Below, piece after piece: positions 28,975 to 37,946 of a stretch of 64,000 nucleotides of DNA; the first letter of the stretch is position 1; every line of letters starts with the position of its first letter. The position numbers and the translations under genes are program-made. The notes under the pieces were generated by a model that was not told the DNA's origin, did not search any database, and saw only the letters and a program-made list of their open reading frames with translations. The stretch comes from Lachnospiraceae bacterium (GTDB taxonomy: Bacteria; Bacillota; Clostridia; Lachnospirales; Lachnospiraceae), in contig JAFTPP010000013.1 in NCBI GenBank assembly GCA_017463255.1, positions 62,001 to 126,000 of the forward strand, in the 5' to 3' direction.

Positions 28975-30973
28975 CCAGCACAATATTTAAGTCACCATCT
29001 ATAATATCTTTTTTATCAATCGTTAATTCTTCAGAATTATATTTTATTCCATTAAGCTCCCAATGTAAGAAGGTTTCCCCTTCTTGCAAATCGGGGGCGA
29101 TGCGAACATCTAACTGGTAATAGTAGCTTCCCGTAAAGCCATTCGCCACACTGTCCCCATTGATTAATACTTGATTACCATCAGAAGCAGTTACATGAAT
29201 TCCGTATGCACTATAGTTATAATAATCAGCAAAATAGTCTATAATCACATTCTGGCGGGAGTAAGCATATTGCCTTACAACATTTACGGCGCCTGCAAGG
29301 TCGTCAGGAGAAGACCAGAAGTAACCGGTATCATAAGAATGCATTTGCTCATTCAGGCGTTCTTCATGCATGGCGGTTAGTGTTTTGTCTATATTTTCTC
29401 CTGAGAAGTAAACGTTAGCCAAGGATAGTATTTGATTGATAAAATATTGCTTACAGTCACCACGCTTCATTAATGCGGCAAACAGAGGACTCTTTTTCGT
29501 ATTCATGTAGTCACTGCTTGCTAAATCTTTAAAAGATACACGCTTATAGGAAGCACCGTAAATGGAAAAAGTAAAATCCATATCATGAGGAAGGTAGCGC
29601 CATCTTCCGTCAAAAACCGTACCGTCTGTTTCGGTAGGATACATTTCCCCATCCTTATAATCGGGATAGTAGCGATAACATTTATAATTGTTTTGTGGCC
29701 AGTCTTCATTATCGATGTAGATATTTACGGCATAATAATCCAAATAGTTTTCTACATCCAAGACCTTGCACAATTCTTCATAAACAGCATTGTCCGTAAG
29801 GTTTTGCCTGCTGTAGTAGTTATACATTTCGTTATATTCAAGGCGTGCTGCCTCGTGGGGCTCGTCCACATCATCAGAAGGATTTTTATAGGTTTCCCCA
29901 CCTTCTAATACGATAAAGTCTCCGCTGTGCTTACCGTAATGAGTCTTAAAATAGGAACCGTTATAATTTTCATGTAACCAGTAAAAACCGAAATAGTCTC
30001 CATTTATAAAAAGAGCACATGGCATAATTCCCTGAGTATCCAAATAACCCGCCTGCTTTAACAGACGTTGTACCATCTCATCACGAAGAAAAGCGTATCC
30101 ATTGTCATTTCCACAGTTTCTAAGTACCAGACGATTGAATTCATAACCGATAGAGCCATCCGGAGTCGTAACATCCGGGAAAAAAGGATAGGAAAAATAC
30201 TTATGCTCGCTGTCATAAGACGAACGTGCAAAAATCTTTACCGATTTTTGGGCACTGGCACGGCTGGCACCGCCATAGGTACGCATACCTGCATTCTGTG
30301 AAATAATACAGGTCCCGTCAGGTGTAAAGGTTTCTATGTACATCTCCCTTTCACTTGCCCTGCCGCGCATATAATAGTTACCCGGAGTAGTATAATCAAC
30401 AACTGTACCGGGATGTTCGGCAAGGTACTCCTCCTGTAACTTACCGGGAGTAAAGATTCCGTATTCATAATCCCAAAGGGAGTATGGGTCCACGGTGATA
30501 CAGAATACATAAGTATCAAATCGTGTATCAATATCCTTTCCTATCAAATAGCTGTGGGTCAGGTAATAGGGATTAGAACCGTCATCAGGATAGGCAACAA
30601 TGGATAATGGATAGCAATGGGTTGCCTGTCTGCAATTCAGTTCAAAAGGCTTTGTGTATTCCTTGGATGCATCCGTGGCAGGAGAGCCATCCAGAGTATA
30701 ATATATTTTACAAGGCATGTCTGTTGTAATAGCAACTTCTATATGAGAGGAATAAAAGTGACCCGTGTGCGAAAGCTTAATAGGAGAATCAATGACTACT
30801 TCTCCAAACTGAGCATAAAAGTCTTCTAATACCTCATTGGTGGCAGATTCATTATCTTTGGAGCCTGCGCTTTTTTTGTTTAGCGGGCCGCCCAAGAAAA
30901 TAAGAGCTATGATACCTGCAACAAGTATTATTATAATAATCAGAATTAGAATCCATTTCTTCAATCTTTTCAT
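28964..30973 (-). CDS. CotH-family kinase, membrane anchored, with chitobiase-like N-domain
   Basis: CotH proteins are atypical secreted kinases, first known from spore coats, and also occur in rumen cellulosome systems. The 669-residue protein has one N-terminal membrane helix (a run of Ile/Leu), a CHB_HEX_C-like module (YYTLDGSPATDASKEYTKPFEL) and the CotH kinase core. Core features are MRGRAS, a Gly/Ala-rich QNAGMRTYGGASR, FRLVLRN-like strands, and the LPHDMDFTFSI motif carrying the metal-binding Asp. The C-terminus has a small beta domain. The substrate is unknown. Given its neighbour (GH5), a role in surface glycoprotein handling is as likely as sporulation. Confidence 0.85.
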   Translation of the reverse strand: MKRLKKWILILIIIIILVAGIIALIFLGGPLNKKSAGSKDNESATNEVLEDFYAQFGEVVIDSPIKLSHTGHFYSSHIEVAITTDMPCKIYYTLDGSPATDASKEYTKPFELNCRQATHCYPLSIVAYPDDGSNPYYLTHSYLIGKDIDTRFDTYVFCITVDPYSLWDYEYGIFTPGKLQEEYLAEHPGTVVDYTTPGNYYMRGRASEREMYIETFTPDGTCIISQNAGMRTYGGASRASAQKSVKIFARSSYDSEHKYFSYPFFPDVTTPDGSIGYEFNRLVLRNCGNDNGYAFLRDEMVQRLLKQAGYLDTQGIMPCALFINGDYFGFYWLHENYNGSYFKTHYGKHSGDFIVLEGGETYKNPSDDVDEPHEAARLEYNEMYNYYSRQNLTDNAVYEELCKVLDVENYLDYYAVNIYIDNEDWPQNNYKCYRYYPDYKDGEMYPTETDGTVFDGRWRYLPHDMDFTFSIYGASYKRVSFKDLASSDYMNTKKSPLFAALMKRGDCKQYFINQILSLANVYFSGENIDKTLTAMHEERLNEQMHSYDTGYFWSSPDDLAGAVNVVRQYAYSRQNVIIDYFADYYNYSAYGIHVTASDGNQVLINGDSVANGFTGSYYYQLDVRIAPDLQEGETFLHWELNGIKYNSEELTIDKKDIIDGDLNIVLVTK

Positions 30974-31068
30974 ATCTTTTTTTACCTCAAATTGATATAA
31001 TGAAAATGTTATTGGTTATACAATAATTTTACTTGTTAGATACCTTAATGTAAAGAAGGGATTCATTT

Positions 31069-31893
31069 ATGACTGAATTAGAACAGTATTATAATAAATT
31101 TAACGAAGAAAAGAGACTCAGTTCCCGTCATGGTATAGTGGAATTCACCACCACTATGAAATACATCCATACATACCTTGATGAATATATGGAAAAGCAT
31201 CCCGAAATTTCAGATAAGTCTGGACTTCAGATTTTAGATGTGGGAGCAGGTACCGGACGATATTCCGTTATGCTTGCAGGTGAAGGGTATGACGTTACGG
31301 CAGTAGAGTTAGTGCAGTATAATCTGGGGATTCTAAAGTCAAAAAACAGTAGCGTAAAGGCATACAAAGGCAATGCCCTAAAACTGTCCCGGTTTAAAGA
31401 TAATACTTTTGATATGACTTTAGTGTTTGGCCCTATGTATCATCTTTTTACGTTTGAAGATAAGTTAAAAGCTTTGTCGGAGGCAAAAAGAGTTACAAAG
31501 CCGGGCGGCATGATATTAGTTGCCTATGTTATGAATGAGTACAGTGTCATTATGTATGCTTTCCGTGAGAATAAGATTCACGAATGTCTCAAAGAAAACC
31601 GACTGACTCCGGATTTCCATACAGTGAATTCTGAGAAAGATTTATATGATTATGTGCGCTTAGAGGATATTGATAAGTTAGTTAAGGCAGCAGATTTAGA
31701 AAGAATCAAGATTATTGCTGCGGACGGACCGTCTGATTATATGAGGCGTGACTTAAATGCCATGGACGATGCAACATTTGAACAATTTATTGCATACCAT
31801 CTTGCCACATGCGAACGGATGGATTTAATGGGAGCCACATCCCATACTGTTGATATTTTAACTAAGAAGGAGGAAGCAGATGCCAAGATATGA
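31069..31893 (+). CDS. Class I SAM-dependent methyltransferase
   Basis: This 274-residue protein has a Rossmann-type SAM site. Motif I is LDVGAGTGRYSVML, the acidic end of strand 2 is VTAVELV, and the later motifs are NTFDMTLVFGPMYHLF and VTKPGGMILVAYV. It resembles UbiE/SmtA-like enzymes acting on small molecules, but the substrate cannot be told. The start codon has a ribosome site within AAAGAAGGG. The last 14 bases overlap the HD-domain gene, indicating one transcript. Confidence 0.85.
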   Translation: MTELEQYYNKFNEEKRLSSRHGIVEFTTTMKYIHTYLDEYMEKHPEISDKSGLQILDVGAGTGRYSVMLAGEGYDVTAVELVQYNLGILKSKNSSVKAYKGNALKLSRFKDNTFDMTLVFGPMYHLFTFEDKLKALSEAKRVTKPGGMILVAYVMNEYSVIMYAFRENKIHECLKENRLTPDFHTVNSEKDLYDYVRLEDIDKLVKAADLERIKIIAADGPSDYMRRDLNAMDDATFEQFIAYHLATCERMDLMGATSHTVDILTKKEEADAKI

Positions 31894-33085
31894 TAGTTTA
31901 TCCAAAGAATTACAGGAACGTATTATAGAAGACAAAAATAACCATTGGAAAAATCCCTATGCATTTTCCAACGAAGATGCAATCCGAAGAGACCCGACCC
32001 ATGATAAAGCGAATCTGTGGCGTCCTGCCTTTGTGCGCGATACGGAGAAAATTATGCACATCCCGTATTACAACCGGTATGGAGATAAGACCCAGGTATT
32101 TTCTCTTTATAAAAATGATGATATATCAAGACGCTCCCAGCATGTTCAGATTGTGTCAAGGATTGCCAGAAACATCGGAAGTGTTTTGGGCCTTAACATA
32201 GATTTAATTGAGGCAATCGCGTTGGGGCATGATATCGGCCATACTCCTTTCGGACATGCAGGTGAGAGAAAATTAAGTGAGATATATCATCGTCATACGG
32301 GTAAATATTTTAATCACAACATACACAGCGCAAGAGTTTTGGATGGCATTTTTCCATTGAATATCAGTTTACAGACCTTAGACGGTATTATCTGCCATAA
32401 TGGTGAAATGGAGTTAAAAGAATATCACCCAAGACCATATAAAGACTTTGAAACCTTTGATCAGAAGATGAAAGACTGTTATGAGAATCAGGCAGCTATT
32501 AAAAAGCTGGTTCCCGCCACTTTGGAAGCCTGTGTTATGAGAGTGTCGGATATCATTGCATACCTTGGAAAAGACAGGCAGGATGCAGTAAAGTTAGGAC
32601 TGATGAAAGACCACTCTGCTTTTGAGGGTGGTGCAATAGGGGCTACCAATGCGGAGGTAATTAATAACCTGATTGTAAATCTGATTGAAAACAGCTATGG
32701 AAAGAGCTATTTAAAGATGGATGAAGAATTCTTTGAAGCTTTCTCCCGTGGTAAAAAAGAAAACTATCAACTGATTTACGGACATGAAAAAGTAGACAGT
32801 ATTTTTGAAACTGACATTAACCCCATGTTTGAAGAATTATATGACAAGCTTTTAAGTGACCTTGAAACAGGAAAAGAGAACACCATTATTTTTAAGCACC
32901 ATATTAAATACATTCAGGATAATACTAAGTACTATTCCAAAAAGAATTATGCTGATAATGACAAACATGATATTGTAGTGGATTTTCTTGCCAGCATGAC
33001 GGATGACTATTTTATCGATTTATATCATTATTATTTCCCCAATGGGGACCATAATGTGAAGTATGTAGGGTACTTTGAAGATTAA
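31880..33085 (+). CDS. HD-domain deoxynucleoside triphosphate triphosphohydrolase-like protein
   Basis: This metal-dependent phosphohydrolase of the Dgt family converts dNTP to deoxynucleoside and triphosphate. The 401-residue protein opens with the RRDPTHDKANLWRPAFVRDTEKIMH region. The metal site is formed by YNRYGDKTQVF, SRRSQHVQIVSRIARNI and the HD motif ALGHDIGHTPFGHAGE. A later RVSDIIAYLGKDRQDA helix supplies another ligand. The start has GGAGGAAG just upstream. Whether the substrate is dGTP is an inference from the family. Confidence 0.87.
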   Translation: MPRYDSLSKELQERIIEDKNNHWKNPYAFSNEDAIRRDPTHDKANLWRPAFVRDTEKIMHIPYYNRYGDKTQVFSLYKNDDISRRSQHVQIVSRIARNIGSVLGLNIDLIEAIALGHDIGHTPFGHAGERKLSEIYHRHTGKYFNHNIHSARVLDGIFPLNISLQTLDGIICHNGEMELKEYHPRPYKDFETFDQKMKDCYENQAAIKKLVPATLEACVMRVSDIIAYLGKDRQDAVKLGLMKDHSAFEGGAIGATNAEVINNLIVNLIENSYGKSYLKMDEEFFEAFSRGKKENYQLIYGHEKVDSIFETDINPMFEELYDKLLSDLETGKENTIIFKHHIKYIQDNTKYYSKKNYADNDKHDIVVDFLASMTDDYFIDLYHYYFPNGDHNVKYVGYFED

Positions 33086-33122
33086 GAGCTATAACTCTGG
33101 TACGTAAGTACTAAATAATTTT

Positions 33123-33171
33123 CATATATTGTTAAGAATATATGGCATATTGAATAAAATAGTGTTATAAT
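33123..33171 (+). promoter_or_regulatory. Inverted repeat and promoter ahead of the chemoreceptor
   Basis: A perfect inverted repeat CATATATT-N6-AATATATG is followed by an extended -10 (TGTTATAAT). There is no clear -35, which suggests an activator or another sigma factor. No sigma-D (motility) consensus is seen. Confidence 0.5.
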
Positions 33172-33220
33172 ATCAGTAATTATCGTAAAAAATACACAAA
33201 CTTGGAAAGGATGAAAGTTT

Positions 33221-35341
33221 ATGCAGACATACGACGAGAAGTACTTTAATGAAAAAGCGAATGTGCGTGCAGGAAAGACATGGCTTTTTTTAATGATTTT
33301 GGTAACAATATACTACGGTGCCAAAATGGCAGAAGGAGCATTCACTTCCACCTGGTTTATTATTCTTTGTGTTGTAGGTTGGGGCGAGTATATTTTTGCC
33401 AGTCTTACCCTTAGAATTTTCGGCTATGATTACAAGCACTATAAATGGTCATTTGGAATCGGTTATTTAACCTTTTACGGATATCTGGCATGGACTGCCT
33501 TAGATGCCGTTTCTTATGTTTTTATCTTACCGATGATTTCTATTATGATTCTTTATAAGAATCCCAAGTTAATCAAGGTCATGATGTGGGCAACCTTATT
33601 TGTTCTTGTTACCAGTAACTTATATAAGGGCTGGGCTAAGGATATGATGGAATTCGTTCAGAGCGTGGATTGTGCCATCCAGTTTGGTATTGTAATCTGT
33701 TGCTACTTGTGTACCTCCATGGCCATTAAACATATGGTCCAGTCTGATAGTGCATTGACAAAATCCATTGAAGATAACCTTGCAAGAGTGGTTGCAACCG
33801 TTGATAAGGTTAAAGTAGCTAGTAATGAAATCGTAGACGGTGTAACGGTAGTACGTGAGCTTGCAGACGAAAACAGAGTAGGTGCTGAAAACGTTGTAAA
33901 GGATATGCAGGAGCTTGCAGAAAATAACGAGGTATTAAATGACAGAACCATGTCTTCTATGGAGATGACCACAGTTATTGATACTCAGGTGAAGAATGTG
34001 GCAGACCTTATGGAACAGGTTGTTACTTTGATTGGTGCGTCTGTTGAGCATGCAAATACCAGTTCCGCAGATTTAGGAGAAATGGTAGAAACCACCAATA
34101 AGATGGCCGAGCTTTCATCAGAAGTTGAAAAGATTCTTGTAGACTTTAAAGAAGAGTTTGAAAATGTGAAGCAGGAAACCAGTACCATTGAGGGTATTAC
34201 CTCAAAGACTAACTTACTTGCATTAAATGCTTCTATCGAAGCAGCACGTGCAGGTGAAGCAGGAAAAGGTTTTGCCGTTGTTGCCAACGAAATCCGTGAG
34301 CTTAGTAGCGGAACAAAGAATTCTTCTACCAGAATTATGGAAGCCCTTTCACACTTGGAAGAAACTTCTGAAAAGATGTTAGAGGCTATTGAAGAAACAG
34401 TTAAGTTAATTCAGGTTAATATTGATAAGGTTGATAATGTAAACCGAAGTGTAACAGATATTACTACTGATGCTACAACCCTTGGTGAAAATATTCAGGT
34501 TGTTGACAGTGCGGTTAAAGAAGTGGAATCTTCCAATAAGACTCTTGTTGATAATATGCGTCAGGTATGCGATATCATGGAAGTTATGACCGGAAGTATT
34601 ACCGGTGCCGAAGATACTACCAAGGTTATGCTGAGTAAGTATGAAGAAAGCGCGAAGAGTGCAGTTAGCATTGAAAGCGTTGTAGGACAGCTTATGGAAG
34701 AGCTTGGAGTAGGCGGTTTCATGGGTGTTCAGGACGTTAGGGAAGGCATGAAGATTGCGGTTGCATTTGCGGATGAAACAGGCAGTATGCAGCACGACTT
34801 CTCAGGTTCGGTAGTAGACCGTAAGGAGAAAGAAGTATTTGTAGATATTGATGACCACGGTCATGGCGTAGTAGACAAAAAAGACAAACACAGAGTTTGC
34901 CAGCTTAGAATTGTTGTTGAAAACGTATTATATAGCTGGGATGGTATTGAAATTCATCCGGCTAAAGACAATGAGAAGGGTAAATATAAGCTTATTGTTG
35001 ATAAGAATCCACAGGTATTTAACAGAAGAAAATACCCAAGAATGCCACTTAAGAATCCTTGTACCATCAAGGTAAAAGGTGAAGAAACGGTATTCAAAGG
35101 AAAGATGGTAAATATCAGTGCCAACGGATTTGCATATGCAATCAGGGATGAATACTTTGCAAAGGCAAAAGGTAAAGATGTAACATTGGATGTTGCTAAC
35201 TTTGCGGTTCTTAACGGAAAGGCTTTGGAGGGTTGCATTATCCGTAGCTCTAACAATGAGGGAGAATACATAGTAGGTTGTAGAATGCCGGAAGATAATC
35301 TGGATATAAAAGATTACGTTGAAAAAAATTATAGCGAATAA
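33221..35341 (+). CDS. Methyl-accepting chemotaxis protein fused to a PilZ domain
   Basis: This 706-residue membrane receptor has five or six N-terminal hydrophobic helices (to about residue 175) and no large outside domain. A cytoplasmic coiled coil carries the MCP hairpin SKTNLLALNASIEAARAGEAGKGFAVVANEIREL near residues 323-357. After about residue 500 comes a YcgR-N-like region, then a PilZ domain with the c-di-GMP motifs RRKYPR (about 601) and NISANG (about 630). The fusion predicts that c-di-GMP acts directly on chemotaxis signalling. An AAAGGATG site lies before the ATG. A strong terminator follows. Confidence 0.9.
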   Translation: MQTYDEKYFNEKANVRAGKTWLFLMILVTIYYGAKMAEGAFTSTWFIILCVVGWGEYIFASLTLRIFGYDYKHYKWSFGIGYLTFYGYLAWTALDAVSYVFILPMISIMILYKNPKLIKVMMWATLFVLVTSNLYKGWAKDMMEFVQSVDCAIQFGIVICCYLCTSMAIKHMVQSDSALTKSIEDNLARVVATVDKVKVASNEIVDGVTVVRELADENRVGAENVVKDMQELAENNEVLNDRTMSSMEMTTVIDTQVKNVADLMEQVVTLIGASVEHANTSSADLGEMVETTNKMAELSSEVEKILVDFKEEFENVKQETSTIEGITSKTNLLALNASIEAARAGEAGKGFAVVANEIRELSSGTKNSSTRIMEALSHLEETSEKMLEAIEETVKLIQVNIDKVDNVNRSVTDITTDATTLGENIQVVDSAVKEVESSNKTLVDNMRQVCDIMEVMTGSITGAEDTTKVMLSKYEESAKSAVSIESVVGQLMEELGVGGFMGVQDVREGMKIAVAFADETGSMQHDFSGSVVDRKEKEVFVDIDDHGHGVVDKKDKHRVCQLRIVVENVLYSWDGIEIHPAKDNEKGKYKLIVDKNPQVFNRRKYPRMPLKNPCTIKVKGEETVFKGKMVNISANGFAYAIRDEYFAKAKGKDVTLDVANFAVLNGKALEGCIIRSSNNEGEYIVGCRMPEDNLDIKDYVEKNYSE

Positions 35342-35352
35342 ATAATTGTTTT

Positions 35353-35386
35353 GAAGACTATGCTAACAACATAGTCTTCTTTTTTT
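35353..35386 (+). terminator. Terminator after the MCP-PilZ gene
   Basis: 10-bp hairpin GAAGACTATG / CATAGTCTTC followed by a run of eight T. Confidence 0.9.
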
Positions 35387-35421
35387 GAGGTATAAAATTC
35401 CTTTGTTTACAAATACTAGTT

Positions 35422-35470
35422 TCACAAATGTGATTTTGTGATGGAGGAAAACCTCCTTTCAAGAAAGGAG
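35422..35470 (+). promoter_or_regulatory. spoVT leader: palindrome plus two competing hairpins
   Basis: A palindrome TCACAAA-N6-TTTGTGA (35422-35441) is a plausible operator. Next, GGAGG/CCTCC (35443-35456) competes with CTCCTTT/AAAGGAG (35453-35470). The second hairpin buries the ribosome site of spoVT. Confidence 0.5.
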
Positions 35471-35475
35471 CTATT

Positions 35476-36021
35476 ATGAAAGCAACAGGAATTGTACGTC
35501 GTATTGACGATTTGGGTAGAGTAGTTATTCCAAAGGAAATCAGAAGGACTTTACGCATTAGGGAAAGCGATCCTCTTGAAATTTTTACGGACAGAGAAGG
35601 GGAAATTATTTTAAAGAAATATTCCCCCATTGGCGAAATTTCTACTTTTGCAAAACAGTATGTGGAAAGTCTTGCCCAGGTAACAGGGCATGCAGCACTG
35701 ATTGCTGACAGAGACCAGTTTATTGCCGTGGCAGGAGGATATAAGAGTCTGTTAAATAAGGAAATCAGCAAAACACTTGAGGAAAAGCTTGAAAATCGGG
35801 AAACAGTGTTAGCTACAAGGGGAGACAGACAGTTTTTCCCTATTGTAGAGGATGACGAAGTGGAATATCAGCATGAAGCGGTATGTCCCATTATTTGTGA
35901 AGGTGATGTTATTGGAGCAGTATTGTTGCTTTCCAATGAAAATAAAACAAAGATGGCAGATACTGAATTGAAGATGATTCAGGCAGCGGCGGGCTTTATG
36001 GGACGCCAAATGGAACAGTAA
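35476..36021 (+). CDS. spoVT: SpoVT, AbrB-type transcription regulator with GAF domain
   Basis: This 181-residue DNA-binding regulator controls forespore genes in sporulating Firmicutes. The N-terminal AbrB swapped-hairpin domain is clear (MKATGIVRRIDDLGRVVIPKEIRRTLRI). The C-terminal part (from about residue 55) is the GAF-like domain (HAALIADRDQFIAVAGG). An AAAGGAG ribosome site is directly upstream but lies within a hairpin. Together with spoVG and cotH this hints at a sporulation heritage, yet SpoVT is also kept in non-sporing relatives. Confidence 0.93.
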   Translation: MKATGIVRRIDDLGRVVIPKEIRRTLRIRESDPLEIFTDREGEIILKKYSPIGEISTFAKQYVESLAQVTGHAALIADRDQFIAVAGGYKSLLNKEISKTLEEKLENRETVLATRGDRQFFPIVEDDEVEYQHEAVCPIICEGDVIGAVLLLSNENKTKMADTELKMIQAAAGFMGRQMEQ

Positions 36022-36029
36022 GAGGAAAA

Positions 36030-36072
36030 GCGGTACAGAATTGGTAAGATTTTGTAGCCGCCCTTTTTCTTT
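36030..36072 (+). terminator. Probable terminator after spoVT
   Basis: GCGGTAC and GTAGCCGC arms with a long loop are followed by CCCTTTTTCTTTT. The stem has a bulge. Confidence 0.45.
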
Positions 36073-36129
36073 TGTGGTACACTTATTGGTAATTGGGGTA
36101 TTTAAGATACAAACTCCAAAATCTAATCA

Positions 36130-37923
36130 ATGATGGGGCATACAATTCTTATGAAAAATTATCTGGCAAATGAAACGAATGTTAAAAAATTAGGACGTAC
36201 TCACGAATTAGACGGCATGTTATGGTGTGCATTTTCCGGTTCGGGAGCCGAGTTTGTCTTTGAAGGGAAAAAGGCTGAAGTAACGGTTGTGGGAGACAGT
36301 GCGGCAGTGATTCCTGAGAATGAGTTAAATTATGCAAGATTTGCTGTTTTTGTAGACGACAGACGGGTAGTGGACCATGTGCTTACTACTGATAAAGTGA
36401 CCTGCACCGTAATCGACAGTGATGTACCGGTTAAGGCAGTAGTCCGTATTGTGAAACTTTCAGAAACTGCAATGTCTACCATTCTTATAGATAAAATCAC
36501 AGTGGATGATGAGGCAAAGATTACTCCTACACCGCAAAAAGATTATTACATCGAAGTAATCGGTGATTCCATTACCTGCGGTTTTGGGGTGGATGATGAA
36601 GACCCGGAACATCCTTTTTTAACTTCAACAGAAGATACAACCCGTGCTTATGCATACCGCACAGCAAAAATGTTAGGCGTGGATTATAGCCTTGTATCCA
36701 TTAGCGGATATGGTATTATTTCCGGATATTCTGATGACGGAGAGACGAAAAGAGAAGATCAGTTAATACCAAATCACTATGAACAGTTAGGTTTCTCTTT
36801 TGCCAACTATAACGGAAAAGCTCCACAGGATATTCCATGGGACTTTACGAAGAGAGAGCCGGACTTAATTGTGATTAATTTGGGAACCAATGATGATAGT
36901 TATTGTACCAATCATCAGGACCGTCAGGAGGATTATACGGAGCATTATGTAATGTTCCTTGAAAGAATCAGGGAACTGAATCCCAATGCCAAGATTTTAT
37001 GTACTTTGGGTATTATGGGAGACAATCTCTATCCTTGTGTGGAGGAAGCTGTCAGAAGATACTGTCATAAAACAGAAGATACTCGTGTGGGAACCATGCC
37101 GTTTGCAGTACAGCTTGAAGAAGACGGAGTTGTATCCTGCTGGCACCCTACTGCGGTGACCCATAAAAAAGCCGCAGCCCGTTTGACAAATCGCATTATA
37201 GAGGAACTTGCAGCAGATGGTAAGAATATTATATATGGAAGTCCGCTTCCTGCAGAGCCTATCCCGCATACCATAGACCCTTCTAAGCCGGTCATTGCCC
37301 TTACTTTTGATGATGGACCAAATACCAATACTACGCCGAGAGTGCAGGAGCTTTTGGTAAAATACGGCGTGGTTGCTTCCTTTTTTGTCATTGGTGAGAA
37401 TATTAACGATGTAACTGCACCGGTACTTAGAAAGTCTTTTGACTTAGGATGCGAAATTCAGAATCATTCTTTGACACATCCTGCAATGCCGGAATTAACA
37501 CCGGAGGAAATCCGCGCAGAGGTAGATGAAACAACAGAGAAAATCCGTAAAATTGTGGGAGTAATTCCGAATTTCTTCCGTCCGCCATATATTGCGGTGG
37601 ATGATAAAATGTTTGAAGCAGTAGGCTTACCGTTTATTGAAGGAATTGGTGCCGAGGATTGGGAAGATTCCGTATCTGCAAGTGAACGTGTAGAACGTAT
37701 TTTAAATCAGATAGAGGACGGAACCATTATTCTTCTTCATGACATGAACAATAATGATAATACAGTGGAAGCCTTAGATACTCTGATACCTGAATTATTA
37801 AACAGAGGTTATCAGTTTGCCACGGTTTCAGAGTTGTTCCGTGCAAAAAAGGTAGTGCCGGAATATAAGAATAAATATGTGTATACCAATGTAATGCAGA
37901 CAACGCCGAGAAAGAATTCATAA
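36130..37923 (+). CDS. Bimodular esterase: CE2-like SGNH domain fused to a NodB (CE4) deacetylase
   Basis: The 597-residue protein has a beta-sandwich N-terminus (about 1-130) and an SGNH esterase with catalytic Ser147 in VIGDSITCG. That domain also has GTNDD and the final His339 in CWHPTA; this order matches carbohydrate esterase family 2. From about residue 386 comes a polysaccharide deacetylase with TFDDGP, HSLTHP, RPPY and ILLHDM (metal and catalytic residues). No signal peptide is seen, so it may act inside the cell or leave by another route. The start is uncertain (ATG at 36130, 36133 or 36151; none has a strong ribosome site). Substrates could be acetylated xylan, mannan or peptidoglycan fragments. 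Confidence 0.87.
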   Translation: MMGHTILMKNYLANETNVKKLGRTHELDGMLWCAFSGSGAEFVFEGKKAEVTVVGDSAAVIPENELNYARFAVFVDDRRVVDHVLTTDKVTCTVIDSDVPVKAVVRIVKLSETAMSTILIDKITVDDEAKITPTPQKDYYIEVIGDSITCGFGVDDEDPEHPFLTSTEDTTRAYAYRTAKMLGVDYSLVSISGYGIISGYSDDGETKREDQLIPNHYEQLGFSFANYNGKAPQDIPWDFTKREPDLIVINLGTNDDSYCTNHQDRQEDYTEHYVMFLERIRELNPNAKILCTLGIMGDNLYPCVEEAVRRYCHKTEDTRVGTMPFAVQLEEDGVVSCWHPTAVTHKKAAARLTNRIIEELAADGKNIIYGSPLPAEPIPHTIDPSKPVIALTFDDGPNTNTTPRVQELLVKYGVVASFFVIGENINDVTAPVLRKSFDLGCEIQNHSLTHPAMPELTPEEIRAEVDETTEKIRKIVGVIPNFFRPPYIAVDDKMFEAVGLPFIEGIGAEDWEDSVSASERVERILNQIEDGTIILLHDMNNNDNTVEALDTLIPELLNRGYQFATVSELFRAKKVVPEYKNKYVYTNVMQTTPRKNS

Positions 37924-37946
37924 AAAATGAACGGAAGGAGTAAGGC

